Made by a program: the position numbers and the translations under genes. A model generated the notes under the pieces. It did not search any database. It was not told the origin of the DNA and worked only from the letters and a program-made list of their open reading frames with translations. From an uncultured Planctomycetota bacterium (GTDB lineage: Bacteria > Planctomycetota > Phycisphaerae > UBA1845 > Fen-1342): DNA of 64,000 nt. The DNA lies in the NCBI GenBank assembly GCA_900696525.1, contig CAADGL010000011.1, forward strand, positions 248,001 to 312,000, read 5' to 3'. Shown in pieces: positions 52,016 through 60,931 of the stretch (positions are counted from its first letter, which is position 1; each line of letters begins with the position of its first letter).

Positions 52016-53701
52016 ATGAGCTATCTATTGGAGACGCTGGGGCGCGGGCTCCTGCGCCGGCTCACCGAAGCGTTCCGAACACAACTACCTTTGATGGATG
52101 ACGACACGGCGGCCCGGCTAGAACCGCGCGTCGCCGACTGCCCGTCGTCGATCGACCTGCGGCTGCGGCTCGGGCTGTGTTACCTGCGCGAGCAGCGCTC
52201 GTCGGACGCGCGGCGATTGCTCGAAGCCCTGGTGGCCGAGTCTCCGCAATCCAAGCCCGCATGGCTGGCGCTGGCCTGCGTCTATGACGAGCTGGGCCTC
52301 GCAGAACCGGCCGACGCGGCGCTGGACGAGGCCGCGCAGCAGGACGGGCGCGACCCGGCGATCGCGTTCGCGCGCGGCCTGATCGCGGAGCGCGGCGGTG
52401 ACGTCGGCGCGGCCCGGCTGCAATACCGGCACTCGGCCGATCTGTGTCCGGGGCTGCGCAACGCCTACGAGCGGCTGGCGGCCCTGGCGGTGCGCGAGGC
52501 CGACTGGACGTCGGCGATCGAGCACTACCGCATGCTGGCCGACCTCGAGCCCGGAGACCTCGACGCGCAGCTCACGCTCGCATCGCTCTATCTTCAGTCG
52601 GGCTTTCCGGAGCACGCGGTCGATGCGTTTCAGCGGACGCTGCTGATCGAGCCCGAGTGCAGCGACGACGCGCTCGAGGCCGTCGAGGACCTGGCCAGCG
52701 ACGGCCAACTGCAACAGGCCATCGGCGCCGTCGAGCGCCTGGTGGAGCAGTACCCGGGGACGGCGGAGCTGCACGTCCACCTCGCGGACCTCTACGTGAA
52801 GTCCGGCGCGGACGACCGGGCCGTCCGGCACTACCGGGCAGCGCTCGAGCTCCACCCGGGGTTCGTCGAGGCGACCGTGAAGCTCGGCACGCAGCATCTG
52901 CGCGCCGGGCGGCTCGCCGAGGCGGCCCGGGCCTTCAACACCGCGGCCGAGCTCAACGATCGGCTCGTGACGGCGTTCGTGGGGCTGGGACTGGCGCAGC
53001 TCGCGTGCACGCGGACTGCCGAAGCGGAGGCCACGCTCGACCTGGCCGCCAGTCTCGATCCGAACAGCAACCTGCTGCTGGCCGAGAGTGCCCGGCTGTA
53101 CCTGCGTTCGCGCAGCGCCGAGCGCTGCGCCCTGGAACGGCACGCCGAATGGGAAACGGAGAGCGAGCGCGGCGACGACCTGCTGGTCGAGGCGCTGCGC
53201 CGTCAGCAGCGCGGCCTCATCGCGGCGCCGCGGCGCGCGGACCTGCGCTATCGCTACGGGCTGCTGCTGCGCCAGTCGGGCCATCCGCAGCGCGCCATCG
53301 AGGAGCTGCGCGAGGCGGTGGCGATCGACCCGATGTTCACGCGCGCCCAGCTCAAGCTGGGGCTGCTGCTGCGGCAATCCGGCCAGGCGGACGAGGGGTT
53401 GCGGGCGCTGCGCTCGGCGCTGCTCCCGGAGCCGCAGCACGTCAAGTCGCACTACCAGCTCGCATTGCTGTTCACCGAGCCGGCCCGGTTCCACCTGGCC
53501 CTCGACACGTTTCTGTACGACGGCCCCGGCTCGCGCAGCGCCTTCGAGCACAACCTCGCGCTGGCGCTCGAAAACGTCGGACTCCTCGATCGCGCCGCCG
53601 CCGCCTGGCGCTCGCTGTGCGAGGACAGCTCCTCCGCCCTGCGCAGCGAGGACCGCATCTCATCGTTCTGCCTGCCGGGGAGCATCGACGCCGGCCTGTG
53701 A
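52016..53701 (+). CDS. TPR-repeat protein
   Basis: A 561-aa soluble protein made mostly of tetratricopeptide repeats (about 12), with the typical spacing of Trp/Leu/Gly/Tyr/Ala/Pro; clear units are LGLCYLREQRSSDARRLLEA, LASLYLQSGFPEHAVDAFQR, LADLYVKSGADDRAVRHYRA, LGTQHLRAGRLAEAARAFNT and YGLLLRQSGHPQRAIEELRE. No enzymatic domain, signal peptide or membrane segment is seen. Such scaffolds bind other proteins. The start is the ATG at 52016, close behind a G-rich stretch that serves as ribosome site. It is probably not co-transcribed with the HD gene, which is convergent 41 bp away. Confidence 0.85.
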   Translation: MSYLLETLGRGLLRRLTEAFRTQLPLMDDDTAARLEPRVADCPSSIDLRLRLGLCYLREQRSSDARRLLEALVAESPQSKPAWLALACVYDELGLAEPADAALDEAAQQDGRDPAIAFARGLIAERGGDVGAARLQYRHSADLCPGLRNAYERLAALAVREADWTSAIEHYRMLADLEPGDLDAQLTLASLYLQSGFPEHAVDAFQRTLLIEPECSDDALEAVEDLASDGQLQQAIGAVERLVEQYPGTAELHVHLADLYVKSGADDRAVRHYRAALELHPGFVEATVKLGTQHLRAGRLAEAARAFNTAAELNDRLVTAFVGLGLAQLACTRTAEAEATLDLAASLDPNSNLLLAESARLYLRSRSAERCALERHAEWETESERGDDLLVEALRRQQRGLIAAPRRADLRYRYGLLLRQSGHPQRAIEELREAVAIDPMFTRAQLKLGLLLRQSGQADEGLRALRSALLPEPQHVKSHYQLALLFTEPARFHLALDTFLYDGPGSRSAFEHNLALALENVGLLDRAAAAWRSLCEDSSSALRSEDRISSFCLPGSIDAGL

Positions 53702-53742
53702 ACGGACGGCGCGCGGCGATCCCGCCCGGCGCGGCCCGGCAC

Positions 53743-54312
53743 TCAGGCGCTCGCCGGCTCCAGCCCGAGCTCGCGCGCGACCGAGCGCATCGCCGCCACG
53801 CAGTTGTCGATGTGCTCATCGAGCTCGATTCCCAGCAGCGCCGCCCCCTGCTCGATATCCTGGCGCGACACCGACGCCGCGAACGCCGGCGTCTTCAGCT
53901 TCTTGCGCACGCTGCGCGGCTCCAGCCCCTCCAGCCGCCCGGGGCGAACCAGCGCACACGCCGTCAGGAAGCCGCAAAGCTCGTCCACCGCGAAGAGCGC
54001 CTTGCGGATCGGCCGGTCCCGAGGGAACTCGTCGAGGTTCCAGTCCGCGTGGGCCATGATCGCGCCGATGACTTCCTCGTCGACGCCGCGCTCGCGCAGC
54101 ACCTTGGCGCCCTCGCGCGTGTGTTGCGGAGGATCGGGCTGGCGCTCGTAGTCGAAGTCGTGCAGCAGTCCGGCCAGGCCCCATTGCTGCTCGTCGGCGC
54201 CGAAGCCTCGCGCGTAGCGCCGCATCGCCGCCTCGACCGCCAGCGCGTGTTTCCGCAGCGAGTCGCTCCGCGTGTACTCGCAGAGCAGGCTCCAGGCCTC
54301 ATCCCGCGTCAT
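53743..54312 (-). CDS. HD-domain phosphohydrolase-like protein
   Basis: A 189-aa protein. The HD motif is seen in GLAGLLHDFDYERQPDPPQH (His-Asp pair) with an earlier LRKHALAVEAAMRRYARGFG and a later VIGAIMAHADWNLDEFPRDR. FAVDELCGFLTACALVRPGR and VRKKLKTPAFAASVSRQD complete the fold. This matches the stand-alone HD (YedJ/metal-phosphohydrolase-like) group; the substrate is unknown. The start is the ATG at 54312, favoured by GGAGG 5 bases upstream; a GTG at 54324 would add four residues. A 24-bp gap separates it from the zinc-ribbon gene on the same strand. Confidence 0.87.
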   Translation of the reverse strand: MTRDEAWSLLCEYTRSDSLRKHALAVEAAMRRYARGFGADEQQWGLAGLLHDFDYERQPDPPQHTREGAKVLRERGVDEEVIGAIMAHADWNLDEFPRDRPIRKALFAVDELCGFLTACALVRPGRLEGLEPRSVRKKLKTPAFAASVSRQDIEQGAALLGIELDEHIDNCVAAMRSVARELGLEPASA

Positions 54313-54336
54313 GCCGTCCTCCACCCGCGCCGACCG

Positions 54337-54771
54337 TCAACGCTCGCGCCGCGCCTCGACCTCGAACCACGCGTTCCCGCGCTGCACGTCCTGCCCGATC
54401 AGCCACAGCCGCACGTCACCACGCGGCCCCTCGATCTCCATCCGGCTGCCCAGCCACTGCCTGCGACCGCCTACCTCGAGCGCGAAGCGCCGCGCCCGGC
54501 GATCCAGCCGCAGCGTGACCCGCGCGCCGTTCGGCAGCGCGCTCGTCAGGCCGTCCCACAGCTCGATGCGCGAGCTTTCGGGAGCGATGCGGCGGCTGGG
54601 CGCGCCCACGTGCAGGATCGAGAACGCCACCAGGAACGGGGCTCCGCACGCCAGCAGCGCCAGCCCGATCAGAAACAGCCGCCCGCTCCGCCAGCGCGTC
54701 AGCGCCGCCCCGCAACGGCGGCAGTAGTTCCGCTCGCCGGGCTCGCCACATCGTCGGCAGATCGAGATCAC
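54337..54771 (-). CDS. Zinc-ribbon membrane protein
   Basis: A 144-aa protein. An N-terminal double-CxxC ribbon (ISICRRCGEPGERNYCRRCG) is followed by one membrane helix (LFLIGLALLACGAPFLVAFS) and a soluble C-terminal beta-rich domain with ALPNGARVTLRLDRRARRFA, then WLGSRMEIEGPRGDV and LWLIGQDVQ. It is not recognised as a named family. The start is GTG 54771 with CAGGAG upstream; the frame is open to 54987 but its first part is Arg/Ser rich. It lies between the HD protein and endonuclease V genes on the same strand. Confidence 0.6.
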   Translation of the reverse strand: MISICRRCGEPGERNYCRRCGAALTRWRSGRLFLIGLALLACGAPFLVAFSILHVGAPSRRIAPESSRIELWDGLTSALPNGARVTLRLDRRARRFALEVGGRRQWLGSRMEIEGPRGDVRLWLIGQDVQRGNAWFEVEARRER

Positions 54772-54814
54772 GGGGCTCAGGCTCCTGTTTGTCGAAACTA
54801 TGTTAGCGCCCTGC

Positions 54815-55510
54815 TCAACCCTGCGGCAATGCGTTTTCGGGCAGCCGCCTGGAGCGCGTGACGAGCTGGTGCGCGAGGCGCGTCGGCTCCGGCAAGCGGT
54901 AGCGCGTCGCGGCCAGCAGCGTGACCCGCTCCGCCCAGGCGGTGTCGCACAGGTGCCCGGGGCTGACGAACAGCGGACGCACGCCATCCCGCGTCCGCAG
55001 CACGACGCCGACCGGCGCGCCGTCGAGCAGCAGCGGCGCCGCGGACCCGCGCCGCTGCCCGGGTTCTACGTGCTCTCCGATCAGCCGCGACTTCGCGCAG
55101 CCGACCGTCGGCACGTTCAGCCACAGCCCCAGGTGGCACGCCAGCCCGAACCGGCGCGGATGCGCGAGCCCCTGCGCATCGCACAGCACGGCGTCGGGCG
55201 GCGAGCGAAGCCGTCGCAGGGCGCGAAGCACGGCCGGCAGCTCGCGGAAGCTCAGCAGTCCGGGTACGTATGGGAACCGGCAAGGGACGCGAGCCACCTG
55301 GTGCTCGATGACACACCGCGTTTGCGCGTCCCACAGGACCACGCCGGCGACGACGGTGCCGCCATCGGGCGGAAACGCGACGTCGACGCCCGCGAGCAGT
55401 CGCGCAGGCCGCGCGGGCGGCCGGAGCCGTACGCGCGGCGCCAGCGCGCGTTGCAGGGCGATGGCACGGGCCGGCGTTCGCGGCCAGTAGTGCAAGCGGG
55501 CGAACCTCAT
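54815..55510 (-). CDS. nfi: Endonuclease V
   Basis: A 231-aa repair enzyme that cuts DNA one base beyond deoxyinosine. Motifs are LAGVDVAFPPDGGTVVAGVV (catalytic Asp), YVPGLLSFRELPAVLRALRR, DAVLCDAQGLAHPRRFGLAC (second Asp, with the conserved G-x-A-H-P) and NVPTVGCAKSRLIGEHVEPG. The start is the ATG at 55510; an ATG 21 bases earlier is possible. It is divergent from the TPR/coiled-coil gene, and 43 bp separate it from the zinc-ribbon membrane protein downstream. Confidence 0.92.
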   Translation of the reverse strand: MRFARLHYWPRTPARAIALQRALAPRVRLRPPARPARLLAGVDVAFPPDGGTVVAGVVLWDAQTRCVIEHQVARVPCRFPYVPGLLSFRELPAVLRALRRLRSPPDAVLCDAQGLAHPRRFGLACHLGLWLNVPTVGCAKSRLIGEHVEPGQRRGSAAPLLLDGAPVGVVLRTRDGVRPLFVSPGHLCDTAWAERVTLLAATRYRLPEPTRLAHQLVTRSRRLPENALPQG

Positions 55511-55617
55511 GCGGTCACGCTCCAGGAGCATAGCCCGTAACCGCAAACGGCCGATAGAACCAGCCTCGGGGACTTGCCCGAGCGGGGTACGCCGGCTTCG
55601 TGGCAGCGGGGCTTCGT

Positions 55618-55645
55618 TTGCCTTTTCGAGGGAAGGCACAATAAT
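55618..55645 (+). promoter_or_regulatory. Candidate promoter for the TPR/coiled-coil gene
   Basis: TTGCCT (55618-55623) with AATAAT or ATAATG (55640-55646), 16-17 bases apart, about 42 bases before the ATG at 55687. It is the only AT-rich patch in the 176-bp divergent intergenic region. Confidence 0.4.
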
Positions 55646-55686
55646 GGCAGCCCCGGCCGACCCTTGCCGTACGAAGGACGGATGAG

Positions 55687-56844
55687 ATGCTCGATTACGA
55701 CGAGGCGCCCAAACCGAACAAGATCAACCGCGCCCGGCTGGTCGCGACGCTGCTGGAGGTGGCGGGGGTCGTGCTGGCCCTGGGCGCCACGCTCTGGGCC
55801 GTAGCCCGGTTCTGGGAGCTGGGTCAGGCCGGCGACCCGATCGCGCCGCCCTCCACCCAGCCCGCCCCGGGAGCGCTGGTCGCTCCCCATGGCGTGATGG
55901 ACTTCATCAGCGCCGTGGCCGTGCTGGCGGCCGGCTGGGCCGGAGGCGTGATGTTCTGGGGGCTCGCCGAACTGGTTCGCCGGCTCGAAACGCTGCCGGG
56001 ACTGATCGCGGCGCGGCGCGGCGGTGTGACCTGGCCCGCGCCGACGACGGCTCCGGCGGCGCTCGACGAGCAGCACCTTGAGGGGATCACGGCGCTGCTG
56101 CGCGAGCTGCGCGACATCTCGCTGCTCGACGACACGCAGCGGGCCAAGCGCCTCGAGGCTCAGGGCCGGGCGCTGGCGGCCGACCTGGAGCGCGAGGTGC
56201 CGGCGCTGCTGCGCGAACACCGCTGGCGCGAGGCGCGGCGGCGGGTGCAGGACGCACGCGTGCGCTTCCCGACGCTGGCGCAGTTCGAGGCGCTTGAGCG
56301 GCAGATCGAAACGATGCGGGCCCAGGTGGAGGCGCACGACATCGAGTCGGCGGAGCGGCAGATCAACGACCTGGCGGCGTTGCACGCCTGGGAACGGGCG
56401 GCGGACGTGGTGCGCGAGCTGCTGGCGCGACACCCGGACTCGCAGAAAGCCAACGCGCTGGCGGCGCGCGTCCGCCAGCAGTATGACAAGACCCAGGCCG
56501 AGCAGCGTACGCGACTGATGGCCCAGGCGCAGGACGCCGTGCGGGCCCGCGACTGGTCGACCGCGCTGGCGGCCGCCAACACGATCATCCAGCGCTACCC
56601 GCGCTCGCCGGAGGCCGAGGCGCTGCGTCTGCAACTGCCGACGCTCCAGGAGAACGTGGAGATCCAGACGCGGCAGCGGGCCGAGGCGCGCATCCGCGAG
56701 CTGGTGAAGCAGGGCCGCTTCGACGTGGCGCTTCAGAGCGCGCACGAGCTGATCGACCGCTACCCCAACTCGCCGCAGGCCGAGGCGCTGCGCGGGCAGC
56801 TCGCGAAGCTGCACCAGCGCGCCATCGCAATGGGACCGCGCTGA
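55687..56844 (+). CDS. Membrane-anchored protein with coiled coil and TPR-like repeats
   Basis: A 385-aa protein. Two membrane helices near the N-terminus (LVATLLEVAGVVLALGATLW; FISAVAVLAAGWAGGVMFWG) flank a Pro/Ala linker. From about 125 on it is cytoplasmic or periplasmic helix: LLRELRDISLLDDTQRAKRL and a long Arg/Glu coiled coil, then four TPR-like units (AWERAADVVRELLARHPDS, WSTALAAANTIIQRYPRS, FDVALQSAHELIDRYPNS). The YPRS/YPNS pattern is typical of TPR periplasmic proteins. The function is unknown; perhaps envelope scaffolding. The start is the ATG at 55687. Confidence 0.75.
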   Translation: MLDYDEAPKPNKINRARLVATLLEVAGVVLALGATLWAVARFWELGQAGDPIAPPSTQPAPGALVAPHGVMDFISAVAVLAAGWAGGVMFWGLAELVRRLETLPGLIAARRGGVTWPAPTTAPAALDEQHLEGITALLRELRDISLLDDTQRAKRLEAQGRALAADLEREVPALLREHRWREARRRVQDARVRFPTLAQFEALERQIETMRAQVEAHDIESAERQINDLAALHAWERAADVVRELLARHPDSQKANALAARVRQQYDKTQAEQRTRLMAQAQDAVRARDWSTALAAANTIIQRYPRSPEAEALRLQLPTLQENVEIQTRQRAEARIRELVKQGRFDVALQSAHELIDRYPNSPQAEALRGQLAKLHQRAIAMGPR

Positions 56845-56873
56845 CGGGCCGGGGCCCGCGATCGTCCCTGAGT

Positions 56874-56901
56874 ACTGAGCACGACGCACTGAGCATCGCA
56901 C
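56874..56901. repeat. Two-copy 14-bp tandem repeat before the Fpg gene
   Basis: ACTGAGCACGACGC is followed directly by ACTGAGCATCGCAC, with a further partial CTGAGT just before, in the 73-bp gap between the TPR gene and the glycosylase. It could be an operator or a slippage remnant; too short to say. Confidence 0.35.
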
Positions 56902-56917
56902 TTGCCTGGAGCTGCGC

Positions 56918-57826
56918 GTGCCAGAGCTGCCCGATGTCGAGGTCTACGTCGAGGCCCTGCGCGAGCGCGTCGTCGGCCGGCGGCTCGAACGGGCCGCGAT
57001 CCGCTCGCCTTTCCTCCTGCGCACATTCGAACCGCCACTCGAGGCCGGATGCGGGCGAGCCGTCGTGAATGTCTCGCGTCTCGGTAAGCGCATCGTCATC
57101 GAGCTGACCGACGCCTTCTTCCTCGCCATCCACCTCATGATCGCCGGCCGGCTGCGCTGGATGAAGCCCGGCGCGGGCCTGCCCGCCCGGATCGCGCTCG
57201 CGGTCCTGGAGTTCGAAAGCGGCGCGCTCGTCATCACCGAGGCCGGCCGCAAAAAACGCGCCGCGCTCCACGTCGCCAGCGGCCGCGCCGCCGTCGAGGC
57301 GCTCGGCGCCGGCGGCCTCGAGCCGCTCGCGTGCGACGCCGCACAGTTCGCCGCCGCGCTGCGCCGCGAGAACCACACCCTCAAGCGGGCGCTGACCGAC
57401 CCGCGGCTTTTCTCGGGCATCGGCAACGCCTACTCGGACGAGATCCTGCACGCGGCACGGCTCTCGCCAGCGATGCTGACAAGCCGCCTGTCGGACCAGC
57501 AGGCCGCGCGCCTCTTCGAGGCGACGCGGACGACGCTCGCCGGCTGGGTCGCGCGCCTGCGAGCGCACTTCGCCGGCCGCTTTCCGGGCCCGGGCGAGAT
57601 TACGGCGCTTCGCCCCGCATTCGCCGTGCACGGGCGCTACGGAGAACCCTGCCGCGACTGCGGAACAACCGTACAGCGCATCCGCTACGCCGAGAACGAG
57701 ACGAACTACTGCCCGCGCTGCCAGACGGAGGGCCGGCTGCTGGCGGATCGCTCGCTCTCGCGGCTGTTGCGACAAGGCTGGCCGCGGCGCATCGAGGACC
57801 TGCACGACACGCCGCCCGCGCCGTGA
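56918..57826 (+). CDS. mutM: Fpg/Nei family DNA glycosylase
   Basis: A 302-aa base-excision enzyme removing oxidised bases. It begins PELPDVEVYVEALRERVVGR: after Met removal, Pro and Glu are the catalytic N-terminus, with Asp replacing the usual second Glu. The H2TH motif is KRALTDPRLFSGIGNAYSDE, and a C-terminal zinc finger is CRDCGTTVQRIRY with NYCPRCQTEGRLL. Length is above the usual 270, with about 25 residues beyond the finger (SRLLRQGWPRRIEDLHDTPP). The start is GTG 56918 with TGGAG 6-8 bases upstream. Fpg versus Nei is not settled. Confidence 0.9.
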   Translation: MPELPDVEVYVEALRERVVGRRLERAAIRSPFLLRTFEPPLEAGCGRAVVNVSRLGKRIVIELTDAFFLAIHLMIAGRLRWMKPGAGLPARIALAVLEFESGALVITEAGRKKRAALHVASGRAAVEALGAGGLEPLACDAAQFAAALRRENHTLKRALTDPRLFSGIGNAYSDEILHAARLSPAMLTSRLSDQQAARLFEATRTTLAGWVARLRAHFAGRFPGPGEITALRPAFAVHGRYGEPCRDCGTTVQRIRYAENETNYCPRCQTEGRLLADRSLSRLLRQGWPRRIEDLHDTPPAP

Positions 57827-57853
57827 TGCCCAGGCCGGAGCGGCGGCCTTGCG

Positions 57854-59803
57854 CTACGGCTGGGCCGAAACGACGCCCCCGGGGGCGCCTGGCTGGGGCG
57901 TAGCCGCGGCCGGGTGCGTCGCGGCGCGCCACTGCTGCACGGCGCGGCGTGCGGCGGCGGCGATGCCGGCGGCGTCGATGCCGGCCTCGGCGAGTTGGCC
58001 GCGGCGCGAGCCGTGCTTGTAGAAGTGGTCGACCGCCAGGCCCAGACGGACGATCGACTCGGTCGGCAGGCCCAGGCGGTTGGCGGTTTCGAGAACGGCG
58101 CTGCCGAAGCCGCCGGCGAGCGAATGATCCTCGACGGTGATGACCGGGCCACCGCGCGTGACGGCGGTGGTGATCATGTCGTGGTCGATGGGCTTGGCGA
58201 AGCGGGCGTTGACGACGGAGAGGAAGACGTCTTCGTCGGCGAGCGTGCGGGCGGCCTGGAGGGCGTCGGCGACGGTGCTGCCGTAGGCGAGGATGGTGCC
58301 GTCGGGCCCATCGCGCATGGGGCGTGAGCGGCCGAGCTCGAAATCTGGGGCCGGGCCGTGGGCGTCGGGCACGGAGTCGCGCGGGTAGCGGAGGGCGCAG
58401 GGCACCTCGAGCGACAGGGCGAAGCGCAAGGCGGCGGCGAGCTCGGGCTCGTCGGCCGGGGCCATCAGCACCATGTTCTGGAAGCCGCGCAGGTACGCGA
58501 TGTCGAGGTAGCCGTGGTGCACGGCGCCGTCGCCGCCGACGAGCCCGGCGCGGTCGATGCAGAACACGACGGGGAGGCGCTGGAGCACGACTTCCTGGAA
58601 GACCTGGTCGAAGGCGCGTTGCAGGAACGTCGAGTAGATGCACGCCAGCGGGCGCAGGCCGCTCCTGGCCATGCCGGCGGCGATGTCCACGGTGCTGCTC
58701 TCGGCGATGCCGCAGTCGAGCACGCGCTCGGGCAGCGCGCCGCGCACTTTGGCCAGCCCGGTGCCGTCGGGCATGGCGGCGGTGAGCGCGTAGACGCGCG
58801 GGTCGGCGCTGGCGAGGTCGATCACCGCGTCGGCCAGAGCCGACGTCCAGCTCTTGCGGTCGCTCTTGGGAATGGTGGCGGTGGCGCCGGCGACCTGGAA
58901 CTTGTTGGGGCTGTGGAAGGTGCAGGGGTCGCTGGCGGCCCAATCGCTGCCGCGTCCCTTCTCGGTGTGAACGTGCAGCAGCACCGGGTGCGCCACGTCC
59001 TTGAGCAGCGCCAGCATCTCGACAAGGTGCGACAGGTCGTGGCCATCTACCGGGCCGACGTACAGGAAGCCCAACTGCTCGAAGATCTGGTGCGGCGATA
59101 CGGTCGCCTTCAGGCCCTCCTTCAGATGATCGAGCGCGTCGTAGATGCTCTGCCCGACCAGCGGCACCTTCGGCAGGTGCTTGCGCACCTTGCCCTTGAC
59201 CTCTTCATAAAGCGAGCTGACGCGGAAGCGCGCCAGGTACGACGCCAGCGCCCCCTGCGTCTTGGCGATGCCCATCGAGTTGTCGTTCAGCACGACCAGG
59301 AACTGCCGCTTCAGCGTGCCCGCCTGGTTCAGCCCCTCGAACGCCACTCCGTTCACGATGCTGGCGTCGCCGATCAGCGCCACCACGCGCGTGTCACGCC
59401 CCAGGGCGCTGTCGCCCCGCGCCATCCCCACCGCCGTCGCGATCGACGTCCCCGCGTGACCCACGTCGAACAGGTCGAACGGGCTTTCCGCCGTGCTCGG
59501 AAAGCCGCTGATGCCGCCCGCCTGCCGCAGCGTGTCGAAGGCGTCGTTGCGACCGGTGATGAGCTTGTGCACGTAGCACTGGTGGCCCACGTCCCACAGC
59601 AGCCGGTCGGTGCTGAAGTCGAACACCCGGTGCAGCGCCAGCGTCAGCTCGGTGACGCCCAGGTTGCTGGCCAGGTGGCCACCGTTGCGGCTGACGACCT
59701 CGATGATCCGCTGGCGGATCTCGCCGGCGAGCTGTGCAAGCTGCTCCATCGAGAGCCGTCGCAGATCCGCGGGGGAGTGAACGCTCCTGAGAATGCTGGT
59801 CAT
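57854..59803 (-). CDS. dxs: 1-deoxy-D-xylulose-5-phosphate synthase
   Basis: A 649-aa thiamin-diphosphate enzyme, first step of the MEP isoprenoid pathway. It includes HLASNLGVTELTLALHRVFD, ALIGDASIVNGVAFEGLNQA with LNDNSMGIAKTQGAL (ThDP site; the usual NDNEMSIA differs slightly), CGIAESSTVDIAAGMARSGL and GGDGAVHHGYLDIAYLR. The C-terminus closes with TVEDHSLAGGFGSAVLE and a Pro/Ala-rich tail. The start is the ATG at 59803 with AGAAGG 8 bases upstream. Divergent residues in the ThDP loop are worth noting. ispA lies 67 bp upstream on the same strand, the usual isoprenoid pair. Confidence 0.95.
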   Translation of the reverse strand: MTSILRSVHSPADLRRLSMEQLAQLAGEIRQRIIEVVSRNGGHLASNLGVTELTLALHRVFDFSTDRLLWDVGHQCYVHKLITGRNDAFDTLRQAGGISGFPSTAESPFDLFDVGHAGTSIATAVGMARGDSALGRDTRVVALIGDASIVNGVAFEGLNQAGTLKRQFLVVLNDNSMGIAKTQGALASYLARFRVSSLYEEVKGKVRKHLPKVPLVGQSIYDALDHLKEGLKATVSPHQIFEQLGFLYVGPVDGHDLSHLVEMLALLKDVAHPVLLHVHTEKGRGSDWAASDPCTFHSPNKFQVAGATATIPKSDRKSWTSALADAVIDLASADPRVYALTAAMPDGTGLAKVRGALPERVLDCGIAESSTVDIAAGMARSGLRPLACIYSTFLQRAFDQVFQEVVLQRLPVVFCIDRAGLVGGDGAVHHGYLDIAYLRGFQNMVLMAPADEPELAAALRFALSLEVPCALRYPRDSVPDAHGPAPDFELGRSRPMRDGPDGTILAYGSTVADALQAARTLADEDVFLSVVNARFAKPIDHDMITTAVTRGGPVITVEDHSLAGGFGSAVLETANRLGLPTESIVRLGLAVDHFYKHGSRRGQLAEAGIDAAGIAAAARRAVQQWRAATHPAAATPQPGAPGGVVSAQP

Positions 59804-59870
59804 CCGTATTGCCTTCTGGCGCCGACGCCCGCGGCGTATCCCGCCGCACCGCGATTGCGCCCCCTGAGGT

Positions 59871-60839
59871 TCAGCGATCACGCTGGATCATGTACTCCGC
59901 CAGCAGCGCCAGGTTCCGCCCCAGCGCTCCGTACGGCTCCAGCTCCGCCGTCGCCGACGCGACCTCCCGCCACGCCGCTGCGCGGCTCTCCGCCTCGCCG
60001 AACGCCGCCGGGTAGGTCTGCTTCGAGGCCGCGGCATCCTTGCGCGTGCGCTTTCCCATCCTATCGGGCGTGCCGCCGCAGTCCAGCAAGTCGTCGGCGA
60101 TCTGAAACGCAAGGCCCGCGTGGCGGCCGTAGGCGGCCAGCCGCTGCTCCTGCTCGGCCCCCGCGCCGCCGCATATCGCCCCAAGCCGACAGGCGCACTC
60201 GATCAGCCGCGCCGTCTTGTGCTCGTGAACGTACCGGACCAGGTCGGCATGCACCGGCGTTGACTCGCCCGCGAGGTCGGCGGCCTGACCGGCGATCACG
60301 TCCCTGACGCCGCAACCCAGCACCTGCGCGAGGCGCGCGCCGAGCGGCGCCCCGGGCGTCTCCGCCAGAAACGTCAGCGCGTGCGCCAGCAGCCAGTCTC
60401 CCGCCAGGATGGCGTTCCCTTCGCCGAAGACGCGGTGGCTGGTCGGGTGGCCCCGCCGCAGGTCGTCGTCGTCCATCGCCGGCAGGTCGTCGTGGATCAG
60501 TGTGAACGTGTGCACAAGCTCCACGGCGATCGCCGCGCGAATCGCCGCCGCCGTCCTTTCGCTCGGCCGGCGGCTGTCGAGGTCGTTCTCCCAGTCCTCG
60601 CCTCCCGCCCCCAATGCGACCCGCGCACACTCGAGCACGAGCACCGGCCGCACGCGCTTGGCCGGAAGGGTGACGGAGTAATCTACGGCGGCGGGAAGGC
60701 GGCTGTGCGACCCGACGCAGCTTTTGCTGCGGTCGATGTGTTCAGAAAGCAGTGCGTCGACGCGTTTGCGCTGCCGCTCGTACCACGCCTGCCATTTTTC
60801 GGACGCGTCCGTTTTCGCGGACGCAGAAGCTGGACCCAC
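59871..60839 (-). CDS. ispA: Polyprenyl synthetase (farnesyl/geranylgeranyl diphosphate synthase)
   Basis: A 322-aa prenyltransferase extending IPP units. First Asp-rich motif: FTLIHDDLPAMDDDDLRRGH; second: FQIADDLLDCGGTPDRMGK. AKRVRPVLVLECARVALGAG and EGNAILAGDWLLAHALTF are also typical. The start is uncertain: GTG 60839 is used here (CGGAG upstream); a GTG at 60908 adds 23 residues. The first 40 residues are extra relative to IspA (about 300 aa). It is upstream of dxs in one probable operon, feeding long-chain isoprenoids that the flavin reductase gene at 25689 might later reduce. Confidence 0.9.
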   Translation of the reverse strand: MGPASASAKTDASEKWQAWYERQRKRVDALLSEHIDRSKSCVGSHSRLPAAVDYSVTLPAKRVRPVLVLECARVALGAGGEDWENDLDSRRPSERTAAAIRAAIAVELVHTFTLIHDDLPAMDDDDLRRGHPTSHRVFGEGNAILAGDWLLAHALTFLAETPGAPLGARLAQVLGCGVRDVIAGQAADLAGESTPVHADLVRYVHEHKTARLIECACRLGAICGGAGAEQEQRLAAYGRHAGLAFQIADDLLDCGGTPDRMGKRTRKDAAASKQTYPAAFGEAESRAAAWREVASATAELEPYGALGRNLALLAEYMIQRDR

Positions 60840-60931
60840 GTCTGATGACTCCGGCCGCGCCAGCGTGACAGGATACCATGCCTTGCCACGGGAGAGATAG
60901 GCGGCCACTGGCCGATAGAGGTCGTCGTTCT